Translations under genes and position numbers: made by a program
Origin: Psychromarinibacter halotolerans
GTDB lineage: Bacteria > Pseudomonadota > Alphaproteobacteria > Rhodobacterales > Rhodobacteraceae
Assembly (NCBI RefSeq): GCF_029168315.1
Contig: NZ_JARGYD010000020.1
Coordinates: forward strand, 1-28,611
DNA: 28,611 nucleotides
Reading direction: 5' to 3'
Notes under the pieces: model-generated
What the model was told of the DNA's origin: nothing
What the model saw: only the letters and a program-made list of their open reading frames with translations
Databases searched by the model: none
Part shown: positions 20,075 to 27,451 of the stretch, one piece after another
Layout: every line of letters starts with the position of its first letter
Position numbering within the stretch: the stretch's first letter is position 1

Positions 20075-20539
20075 ATGACGACCGCGACGACGACTTCTTA
20101 CAACGAGATGGTGCTGGAGGTCGAGTTCGACCCGGTCGGTGCGGCCGGCGTCTACTCCAAGATCTGCGGCATGACCGGCGTGACGATCAACCGGACGCCG
20201 AACATCACCGAGACTCCGGTTCCGGACTGCGATGACGAGTCGCTGCCGCACAACATCGAGAAAGACGTGGCGTCGATCTCGGTGACCGTCTCGGCGACCG
20301 GCGTTTGGGCTGCCGCGCGCAAGCACGAGCTGCTGGACTGGTTCTACAGCGCCGGCAAACTCAACTGCCGGCTGCGCGATGTGCAGGCTGAGCAGAACGG
20401 TGCATCCGGCGATATCTATGCCGAGTATGGCCCGGCAGTGATCGGGATCTCGAACGAGCGCCCGGCTGACAAGGGCCGCATCACGGCGTCGATCGAGCTT
20501 CAGTTCGACGGCACGCCGCAGCGTCTGACCGTCGCCTGA
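20075..20539 (+). CDS. Major tail tube protein
   Basis: This is a 154-residue tail tube protein. It has the usual Thr-rich start, LEVEFDPVGAAGVYSKICGM, IEKDVASISVTVSATGVWAA, a short helix AARKHELLDWFYSAG (about residues 86-100) and a final IELQFDGTPQ strand, as in siphovirus tubes of the HK97 group. GGAGG lies six bases before the ATG at 20075, the best ribosome site in this part, as expected for an abundant virion protein. The stop overlaps the chaperone start as TGATG. Confidence 0.85.
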   Translation: MTTATTTSYNEMVLEVEFDPVGAAGVYSKICGMTGVTINRTPNITETPVPDCDDESLPHNIEKDVASISVTVSATGVWAAARKHELLDWFYSAGKLNCRLRDVQAEQNGASGDIYAEYGPAVIGISNERPADKGRITASIELQFDGTPQRLTVA

Positions 20540-20925
20540 TGGATCCTATCCGACTGGTCTGGCCGGGCGGGGAGAGCGGTTTCGCTCTCCCGATCGACCG
20601 GCTGCGTGCCCTGCAGACCGAGACCGAACGGGGCCCCGAGGAGCTCTTCAACCGCCTCCGTCTCGGGACGTGGGCGCCCGACGAGATTCTGGCCATCCTC
20701 CGCCAGGGTTTGATCGGCGCCGGCATGGAGGTCGAGACGGCCGGGCCGCTCGTCGCCGGCGTGGTCGCGACCGCGCCTTGGGCAAAGCTGAAGCTGACGG
20801 CCGCTGCCGTGCTGCGGCACGCGCTTTTCGGCCCGGAGGATGACCGCGTGGGAAAGCCGGAGGGGGCGACGGAGGCAGCCCCGGAAAATGGCGCTTCTCC
20901 GGCCTCTACGGAGACGGCGCCGTGA
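20539..20925 (+). CDS. Tail assembly chaperone 1 (gene-transfer-agent-type)
   Basis: This 128-residue protein has the opening RLVWPGGESGFALPIDRLRA and the helical region PDEILAILRQGLIGAG of the gene-transfer-agent family protein/phage_TAC_11 group. It binds the tape measure during tail assembly. The last 35 residues are acidic and low in complexity (EGATEAAPENGAS). Its TGA overlaps the ATG of the second chaperone (TGATG), and it starts by the same overlap with the tube gene. Confidence 0.8.
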   Translation: MDPIRLVWPGGESGFALPIDRLRALQTETERGPEELFNRLRLGTWAPDEILAILRQGLIGAGMEVETAGPLVAGVVATAPWAKLKLTAAAVLRHALFGPEDDRVGKPEGATEAAPENGASPASTETAP

Positions 20926-21077
20926 TGGGGTTCTCGCCCGAGCAACTCGGGCGGATGAGTGTCTGGGAGTTTCTGGCGTGCCGTGACGGCTGGAACCGCG
21001 CGCACGGCGGGGCGCAGGGCGACGCGGATGCGGATGCGATGTCACCGGAGCGCATGCGAGACCTGGGATTGATCTAG
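20925..21077 (+). CDS. Tail assembly chaperone 2, 50 aa
   Basis: This short gene is the usual partner of the preceding chaperone. The 50-residue product, MGFSPEQLGRMSVWEFLACR then GWNRAHGGAQGD and SPERMRDLGLI, fits the phage_TAC_6/rcc01693-like pattern (a short 'SP..l..mt..E' helix pair). It starts at TGATG with the previous gene and ends with TAG directly before the ATG of the tape measure. In lambda-like phages the second chaperone is made by frameshift; here it is its own overlapping frame. Confidence 0.75.
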   Translation: MGFSPEQLGRMSVWEFLACRDGWNRAHGGAQGDADADAMSPERMRDLGLI

Positions 21078-23177
21078 ATGGCAACGGATGACGATCTTCA
21101 AATCAAGGTCGGGCTGACCGAGAAGCAGTACCTGCAGGCGCTCGCGCGCATGGAGGCTTCGACCTTGAGGTCCGCGAACAAGGCGGAGAAGGGCTTCGCG
21201 CGGGCGAACCGCAACATCGGCCGCAGCTTCGAACAGGCCGATCGGGGCGCGCGCAAGTTCGCCGGCGGTGGGATGCGGCAGGCAAGCATGCAGCTGAGCC
21301 AGATCGCGCAGCAGGGGTCGGCGACCGGCGACTGGGTTCGCGCGCTGTCGATCCAGTTGCCTGACCTCGCGCTCGGTCTCGGGACGGCTGGCATTCTGGT
21401 CGGTGCGTTGGCCGGTGCGTTGATTCCGATGGGCGTCGAGATGCTGTCCGGCGCAGACAACGCAAAGGAGTTGGAAAAGAGCCTGGAGGGTCTCGAGAAA
21501 GCGGTGTCCCGGCTCGAGGCTGCGGACAAGCAGCTTGGTACCGGCGTAACTGACATGAGAGACCGATACGGGGTACTTGCGGAAGACGCACGCCGTTTGT
21601 TCGAAGTAGAGCGCGATATCGCCGCGCTGCGCGCCCGCGAAGCCATCAACCAAGTGAATGCCGGTATCGCTGACAGTCTTGGTTTGCCGGGGGCGTTGGG
21701 CATCGACCCCAGTCATATCGCGCGAATGGTTGAAACTCTGTCCAATCTGGAACGTCGCCGGGCGGAGCTGACCGAGCGGTTGTTCAGCGGTGGTCAGGGC
21801 AACGAGGCCGTTCCGATTTCAGAACTTGAGCAGCTCAACTCGGAGTTGGACGAAGTCGAAAGCAAACTTGCCGATCTTAAGGGCGTTGAGCTCGGGCTGG
21901 ACGGCTTGCAGGAAATGTTCGGCATTACGGCCGAGGAGGCCCAACGACTCGCCGAGTTGCTTGCGGAGGTCGGGAGTGCCGAGGGATGGGCAGATCAGGC
22001 GCGTGCTGCGGTACGGATGGCCGATTACATCGCTGTTGCGAGCAGTGGTCTCGCCGAAGCTTCGGACGAGGGTCGGGACCTGCACGACCAGATGCTTGAT
22101 GCGGCGCAAGCGGCGCTGGGGCTGTCGCGAATGGATATAGTGTCTGGAATCGCCGTGAGCGCGGACGAGGCCGCCCGGCTAGCCGATAACCTCGGCATTG
22201 CCCTAAAGCGTGCAACCGGCATCCTTGCGCTCGCCGATCCTTCGCAAGCGATTCTCGATGAGATTTCCCGGCAGAACAGGCAGGATGCCAACCCCGTAAC
22301 GCACGGCCGTGGTAGCGACCCTCGTCTCTTCATGGATGGCGGCATCTACTCTGGCTACGATTCCCAGGTCGATGACTTCGTCGATGAGTACTCTTCCAAA
22401 GGTCGCGGCGGCAAGGGCGGCGGAGGCCGCACAGAGGAAGAGAAGGAGCTGAACCGGCTTCTCTCGGAGCGCGACAAGATCCTGCGAGATCTCGAGACAG
22501 CGTCCGAGGCCTACGAGCGCGAGGTCGCGGACCTCGATGCGCTGATGAAGATGGGCGAGCTGACCAGTGAGCAGTACAACGCTGCGCTCGCCAACCTGAA
22601 CGAGGAGTTCGTGCGGGCCGAGTTCAGCGAAATCGTAAACGGCATCGAGAGCGTCGCCGATGCGCTCGCGGACGCGATCGTCAACGGCGAGGATTTGGGC
22701 GATGCCCTGGGCAACGTGTTTCGGCAGATCGCGTCCGACCTGATCTCGTCCGGCCTGAAATCGCTGTTCATGAGCACCTTCAACCTCGGCGGAAGCCTCG
22801 GCGGCGGTGGCGGACTGTTCGGTGGGATCTTCGGGAGCCTCTTCGGTGGTGGCCGCGCTGGCGGTGGTTCGGTCCTGCCCGGGCGGCTTTACCGAGTGAA
22901 CGAGAACACGCCGAACAGCGAGCTCTTCATGCCGTCGCAGCCTGGGAGGGTTCTGACGCCAAGCCAGGCGCGGGCGATGGGCGCCGGCGCGGGCGGCGGC
23001 GGGCCGGTCAAGGTGGAGCTCGTCGTGCAGGCCGAAGAGGGCGCGATGTTCGTGCCGCGCGTCCAAGCGATCAGCGCGGACACGTCGGTCGCCGTCACCG
23101 GCGCGGCCTCGCAGGCGCAGCGCAACGCCCTGGGGTCGCAGATGCAGCGGCAGCAGGACAGGGGAACGACCACCTGA
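21078..23177 (+). CDS. Tail tape measure protein
   Basis: This 699-residue protein sets tail length. It has a charged, helical N-terminus (LTEKQYLQALARMEASTLRS, residues 14-33), a hydrophobic segment DLALGLGTAGILVGALAGAL (about 95-118), long coiled-coil stretches (KELEKSLEGLEKAVSRLEAA; EQLNSELDEVESKLADLKGV), a further helical part at about 450-560 and a Gly-rich C-terminus (GGSLGGGGGLFGGIFGSLFG) that contains the VLPGRLYRVNENTPNSELFM motif common to these proteins. From about 21550 to 22380 the codons are clearly more AT-rich at third positions than on either side, which suggests an exchanged segment. The stop overlaps the next start as TGATG. Confidence 0.9.
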   Translation: MATDDDLQIKVGLTEKQYLQALARMEASTLRSANKAEKGFARANRNIGRSFEQADRGARKFAGGGMRQASMQLSQIAQQGSATGDWVRALSIQLPDLALGLGTAGILVGALAGALIPMGVEMLSGADNAKELEKSLEGLEKAVSRLEAADKQLGTGVTDMRDRYGVLAEDARRLFEVERDIAALRAREAINQVNAGIADSLGLPGALGIDPSHIARMVETLSNLERRRAELTERLFSGGQGNEAVPISELEQLNSELDEVESKLADLKGVELGLDGLQEMFGITAEEAQRLAELLAEVGSAEGWADQARAAVRMADYIAVASSGLAEASDEGRDLHDQMLDAAQAALGLSRMDIVSGIAVSADEAARLADNLGIALKRATGILALADPSQAILDEISRQNRQDANPVTHGRGSDPRLFMDGGIYSGYDSQVDDFVDEYSSKGRGGKGGGGRTEEEKELNRLLSERDKILRDLETASEAYEREVADLDALMKMGELTSEQYNAALANLNEEFVRAEFSEIVNGIESVADALADAIVNGEDLGDALGNVFRQIASDLISSGLKSLFMSTFNLGGSLGGGGGLFGGIFGSLFGGGRAGGGSVLPGRLYRVNENTPNSELFMPSQPGRVLTPSQARAMGAGAGGGGPVKVELVVQAEEGAMFVPRVQAISADTSVAVTGAASQAQRNALGSQMQRQQDRGTTT

Positions 23178-23872
23178 TGGATCGGATCATCGTTAACGTG
23201 CCGTGGTCGGTCATGTGCCTGACGACGCGGGACTGGGATATCGACTGGCGCGCCCAGCGGCATGGCGAGTCGCTGACTGGCGTGTCGCAGTCGGTTTACT
23301 CCGCCTTTCCCCGCTGGATCGGATCGCCGCAGGCTGTCCTGACCGGCGCGCGCCTGCTGCAGTGGCGCGCGATCCGCTGGCAGGGCAAGGGCCTTCAGGC
23401 CGTGTATCGGGTATACATGCGAGATCCGGCAGCGGTCGTGCGGGCCCGCCTTGCTGAGGCGGACGGCGTGGATGCTGCGACCGGCGTGCCGTTTTCCAAC
23501 GATGAGCTCTTCGTCGGCGATGTCGGTTTTGACTATCGGCCGTTTGTGCTTGCCGCCGAGGCGGCTGCGGCCGGCGCAACGTCGGTCCTGGTGGATGCCT
23601 CGGCATATCCTGGCGCCGTCGTGCAGGGCATGATCCTGAGCCACAAGGACTGGCCGTTCGGCGTTACCTCGGTAAGCGAAGAAGGCGGCAACCTCCGCCT
23701 CGAGGTCCGCCCCGGGCTGCGTGCCGCGATTGCGGAGGGTGACTCCGTGCATCTCATTCCGACCGGCCTGTTCGAGGCTTCGGAGGAAGGCATGGGAAAC
23801 CCGGCCTACGGCCAGTTTGCCAAGACCAGCGTGCAGCTGCAGCTGCGCGAATGGCTGGGGCCCGGCCGCTGA
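23177..23872 (+). CDS. Distal tail / minor tail protein 1
   Basis: This 231-residue beta-rich protein lies just after the tape measure. It has FPRWIGSPQAVLTGARLLQW and RAIRWQGKGLQAVYRVYMRD in its first third and ends RLEVRPGLRAAIAEGDSVHL ... FAKTSVQLQLREWL, where the C-terminal strands look like a repeated ring-forming domain. The position and pattern fit distal-tail-type proteins that link the tube to the hub. I cannot name the exact family. It is joined to both neighbours by TGATG overlaps. Confidence 0.65.
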   Translation: MDRIIVNVPWSVMCLTTRDWDIDWRAQRHGESLTGVSQSVYSAFPRWIGSPQAVLTGARLLQWRAIRWQGKGLQAVYRVYMRDPAAVVRARLAEADGVDAATGVPFSNDELFVGDVGFDYRPFVLAAEAAAAGATSVLVDASAYPGAVVQGMILSHKDWPFGVTSVSEEGGNLRLEVRPGLRAAIAEGDSVHLIPTGLFEASEEGMGNPAYGQFAKTSVQLQLREWLGPGR

Positions 23873-24459
23873 TGCCGTTCTTTCCGGAGAGCTTCGATGT
23901 CACGGCCGACGTGATTGGCGTTCTGCACCTGGCCTCGATCGAGACCGATGATGAGACCGTGCGTTTCGTTGTCGGAACCGATGGCCGCTTTGTCGATATT
24001 AACGGGTTCTCCTGGTACGGCAGTTCCCTGTTCTCGGTGGGCGAGCTGGAGGTCGCGATCAACGGGATCGCCCCGTCGGGCGAGGCGTCGCTTTCGTACT
24101 TCCAGGATCCGGCGATGCCGGAGCTGATCGACGACATCAAGCTGCAGGGTGCGGATGCGGTCGACGGCCGACCGATCCGGTTTTACGTTCAGCCCCTGCT
24201 TGCCGCCGAGGACCTGCAGGCGCCGAAGGTCGCGCCGATCCTGTTTGCGTCGCGGACGATGCGGGCTGTTCGCTACGAGCGCACTGGTGGCCAGCAGCGG
24301 CGCATCACCCTGACCTTCGAGAGCATCTGGGAGCAGCGGTCCAGGCGCCGCGGCCTGCAGTACACGACTGAGGACCATGCGCGCCTGACCGGATCGGCGA
24401 ACCCGAGCCTCGAATTCATGCCGACGGACGGCCAGCGGGACGTGAAGCTGTGGGGCTGA
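23872..24459 (+). CDS. Distal tail / minor tail protein 2
   Basis: This 195-residue protein (IGVLHLASIETDDETVRFVV, DINGFSWYGSSLFSVGELEV, then VAPILFASRTMRAVRYERTG and ITLTFESIWEQRSRRRGLQY) resembles phage tail proteins of the 'baseplate-hub neighbour' type, and its end has the W-rich QRSRRRG...Y.TEDHA pattern found before NlpC/P60-type genes. Start at 23872 by TGATG; an earlier ATG at 23851 lies in the previous gene. The precise role is unknown. Confidence 0.65.
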   Translation: MPFFPESFDVTADVIGVLHLASIETDDETVRFVVGTDGRFVDINGFSWYGSSLFSVGELEVAINGIAPSGEASLSYFQDPAMPELIDDIKLQGADAVDGRPIRFYVQPLLAAEDLQAPKVAPILFASRTMRAVRYERTGGQQRRITLTFESIWEQRSRRRGLQYTTEDHARLTGSANPSLEFMPTDGQRDVKLWG

Positions 24460-24911
24460 TGTCGCCGCTGTTTCAGGAGGTCAATCGCTGGCACGGCTTG
24501 CCGACCGTCTGGGGGCGGAGCGATTGCATGCTGGTGGTCGCCGATTGGGTCGAGCGGGTGACCGGCCGCGACTTCGCGGCGGACCTGCGGAATCGCTATT
24601 ACGACGAGGCCTCTGCAGAGCGTGTCTGCGGCTGGGTGACCGCGCCTGTGGAGTGTGTCGCGAGCCGTGTCGGGGATGACCTTCCCCGGATCGCCGTTGA
24701 GGATCGGTTGCCTGGCGATATCGCGGTCCTGTCCTTCGCGGGCGAGGATGGTGGTCGGGGTCATTCGACAGGCGCCGTCTGGCTCGGTCGATCGTGGGTC
24801 TGCAAGGGCGTCCGGCGCGGCGCGGTGGAGTTGCGGCACTCCATGCTAGAGGCGCAGGTGCTGGCTGCCTGGCGTGTTCCCTATGGCGGTGCGGAGCGGG
24901 GCGATGCGTAG
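24459..24911 (+). CDS. NlpC/P60-like tail protein (DUF6950 type)
   Basis: This is a 150-residue protein with GRSDCMLVVADWVERVTGRD (about residues 19-38), where Cys23 is the likely nucleophile, and GGRGHSTGAVW (about residues 98-108), where the His should be the second catalytic residue. This is the pattern of NlpC/P60-like tail peptidases/assembly proteins encoded before the hub gene, which may cut cell wall during DNA entry. GGCTGATG gives the TGATG start; its last bases overlap the hub gene by 8. Confidence 0.8.
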   Translation: MSPLFQEVNRWHGLPTVWGRSDCMLVVADWVERVTGRDFAADLRNRYYDEASAERVCGWVTAPVECVASRVGDDLPRIAVEDRLPGDIAVLSFAGEDGGRGHSTGAVWLGRSWVCKGVRRGAVELRHSMLEAQVLAAWRVPYGGAERGDA

Positions 24912-27438
24912 CCGGCTTTTGCTGACGACGGCGATCGTGGCGCCGATGGCTGCCCTGCCGAAGCCTGCGGAGGCTGCGCCGATCGTGGGCTTTCTGCCGG
25001 CGATCGGCATCGGGACGCAGGCGCTCGTGGGCACCGGCGCGACCCTGCTGACGACGCTGACGGCCTCTGCAGCGTTGACCGGGATCGGGTCGTTCCTGCT
25101 GTCGCCGTTCGGCAAGTTGATCATCGGGTTCGGGCTGTCGGCGCTGTCCAACGCGCTGTTCAAGCCAAACATTCCGTCGCCGAGCGACCGCATGGTGAAC
25201 TACAGTCAGCCGATCGCCTATTTCGATCGTCTGTACGGGCGGGCGCGCAAGGGCGGGCCGCTGGCCATGACGGTCTTTCGCGGCAAGCGCCGGCACTACG
25301 GGGTGCTGATCGCAGCGCACTCGACGCAGGGTGTCGTGGACTGGTGGCTCGATAAGTTTGTCGTTGCGACCGATGCCAGCGGCAACGTCCAGACCGATCC
25401 GATCCTGCAGGGGGGCAAGTCCTACGGCAATGTGCGCGGGCACACCGGGCAGGCCGGTCAGCTCGTCGATTCGATCTGGCTGTCGGAAGTGACGGAGATC
25501 ACGTCGGCCCACGACTTCGAGGGGCTATCCTACGCGGCCGCGTGGGCGCAGAAGCCTGGTCAGGAGAAGTACAACGAGATCCTGCCGAACGGGACTGAGT
25601 GGCAGATCGCGCCGGTCTGGGATGGCAATGATCAGATCCGGGATCCGCGCGACGACAGCGTGGGGTTCAGCCGCAATTGGGCGCTTTGCGTCGCGCATGA
25701 GCTCGAGACCTATTGGGGCCTTTCGCTCGATGACGACATGCTCGCAGCGGAGGCGGACGCATGCGACGTGGAGGTCACCGATCGGGACGGCGTGACCGGA
25801 GCGAAGTGGGAGCTAAACGGCTCGATCGGCGACGACATGCCGATGAAGGATATCCTGGCGCAGATGATCGCGGCGGCCGATGCCTTCATGTGGGAGAAGC
25901 CCGACGGGACGGTCGGGATCCACGCGGGGCGCTGGACCGAGCCGACGGTCACGCTGGGGCCGGAGGACTTCTTCAGCCAGCAGATTGCGGCGGGCAAGGT
26001 GGAGCCCGGCGTCGCGAACGAGTTCATCGCGACCTATGTCGAGCCCGAGCGGGAGTGGCGCGAGTCGCCTTCGGGGGTCTACGTCGAGGACGACACGTTG
26101 CGGCGCATCCGGCGCGAACCGGCGCTCTACATGGTGACCTGGCACAACCAGGCCGCGCGCGTGCTGAAGCGCATGGCAAAGATCGAGCACGCCGAGTACC
26201 GGCTTGCCGGCACCATCGGGCTGAAGGGTTACGAGTTGATCGAGCAGGCGGGGTGCGGGCCGCGGTTCGCACGCTACGTGGATCCTGCCGCCGGCTATGA
26301 TTTCTTTATCGAGCTCGCATCGCTGAAGCGTCGGATGGATGGGGTGTCTTTCGACATTGAGGCCTATTCCGTCGTCCCGTCCGACTTCGACTTCAATGCG
26401 GTGTCTGAAGAGCCGCAGCCGCCGGAGTTGACGCAGCTTGACGACGAGGAAGAGGTCGACGAGCTCGACGACCTGCAGGGCGCGAATTACGGCAGCGGCA
26501 ACCTCACGCCGGCGATCGAATGGACGTGGCCGGAGCAGGACGAGATCTACAGCATCAAGCTGCGCATGCGGCAGGTCACCGCGCCTGTCTCCGAGTGGCA
26601 GGTGGTCACGCTCGATCCCGGGACCACAAGCTACATCGCGGCCGGTCTGATCGAGGGTGAGACTTACGAGGCGCAGATCAAGAACTACACGGTGAGCAGT
26701 GCCGGTGGGGCCGGCGGGCCAGACTACCAGCCGGAGCCGCCGGTGCAGGTGGTCGCCGCGGTTGTGCCGCCGGCACTGACGATCGACACGGTGGCCGCGG
26801 AGCCTGGACGCGTCCGGTTCACGGGCAGGACGCCGGCGTGGGTGCTGATGGGCGGTGTGCGGATCTATCGCGGCGCCGTCGGAGCTGCGTTCGAGGACGC
26901 GGATATCGTGACCGCCGGAACCATCACGGTCGGAAGCGACACCGATTTCGATGTCGTGGCCGGCGATGTAACGGCGACGGACCTGCTGTCCAACGGCGAT
27001 TTCGCGGACGGCTCTGCCTGGACGGCGGGCACCGACTGGTCGATCGCTTCCGGCGCAGCGTCCCACGTCGGCGGCAGCGCGGGCAATTTGGTGCAGGGCA
27101 TTTCCGTCTCCGAGGGCGATGTATGCCGCGTGACCTTCACCCTTCAAAACCGGACCGCTGGCGATGTGACTCCTGCCCTGCAGGGCAGCGCGACCAACAG
27201 CGGAACGGGCAGGAGCGCGGACGGCACATATGCCGAGACGATCGTTGCGCCTGCGGCCGCGACCGCGTTCCGGCTGGATGCGTCCGCTGCGTTCGTCGGC
27301 AACGTGGATGACGTCTCGGTCGTGGTCGACACGGTCGACTGCCTCTACCTTGGCGAGGCCGACTTCTGGATAGTTCCGGTCAGTGACACCGGGGGCGCTG
27401 GAGCGCCGCAAGGGCCCTACACCTTGCAAGTTCGATAA
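24904..27438 (+). CDS. J-like central tail hub / host-specificity protein
   Basis: This 844-residue protein begins with a hydrophobic region (residues 1-85, LLLTTAIVAPMAA... GFLPAIGIGTQALVGTGATL... ITGIG-type, then LSPFGKLIIGFGLSALSNAL) typical of this family, followed by the hub part (SQPIAYFDRLYGRARKGGPL, FVVATDASGNVQTDPILQGG, FLP/ATY VEPEREWRE). A fibronectin-III-like segment with TPAIEWTWPEQDEIYSIKLR and TTSYIAAGLIEGETYEAQIK lies at about residues 536-610. The C-terminal 150 residues look like a jelly-roll carbohydrate-binding module (LSNGDFADGSAWTAGTDWSI ... NVDDVSVVVD). It should pierce or contact the outer membrane. The N-terminus mimics a signal peptide (KPAEAAP), but an exported hub is not expected. 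Confidence 0.85.
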   Translation: MRSRLLLTTAIVAPMAALPKPAEAAPIVGFLPAIGIGTQALVGTGATLLTTLTASAALTGIGSFLLSPFGKLIIGFGLSALSNALFKPNIPSPSDRMVNYSQPIAYFDRLYGRARKGGPLAMTVFRGKRRHYGVLIAAHSTQGVVDWWLDKFVVATDASGNVQTDPILQGGKSYGNVRGHTGQAGQLVDSIWLSEVTEITSAHDFEGLSYAAAWAQKPGQEKYNEILPNGTEWQIAPVWDGNDQIRDPRDDSVGFSRNWALCVAHELETYWGLSLDDDMLAAEADACDVEVTDRDGVTGAKWELNGSIGDDMPMKDILAQMIAAADAFMWEKPDGTVGIHAGRWTEPTVTLGPEDFFSQQIAAGKVEPGVANEFIATYVEPEREWRESPSGVYVEDDTLRRIRREPALYMVTWHNQAARVLKRMAKIEHAEYRLAGTIGLKGYELIEQAGCGPRFARYVDPAAGYDFFIELASLKRRMDGVSFDIEAYSVVPSDFDFNAVSEEPQPPELTQLDDEEEVDELDDLQGANYGSGNLTPAIEWTWPEQDEIYSIKLRMRQVTAPVSEWQVVTLDPGTTSYIAAGLIEGETYEAQIKNYTVSSAGGAGGPDYQPEPPVQVVAAVVPPALTIDTVAAEPGRVRFTGRTPAWVLMGGVRIYRGAVGAAFEDADIVTAGTITVGSDTDFDVVAGDVTATDLLSNGDFADGSAWTAGTDWSIASGAASHVGGSAGNLVQGISVSEGDVCRVTFTLQNRTAGDVTPALQGSATNSGTGRSADGTYAETIVAPAAATAFRLDASAAFVGNVDDVSVVVDTVDCLYLGEADFWIVPVSDTGGAGAPQGPYTLQVR

Positions 27439-27451
27439 CGGAGTTCTGCAA

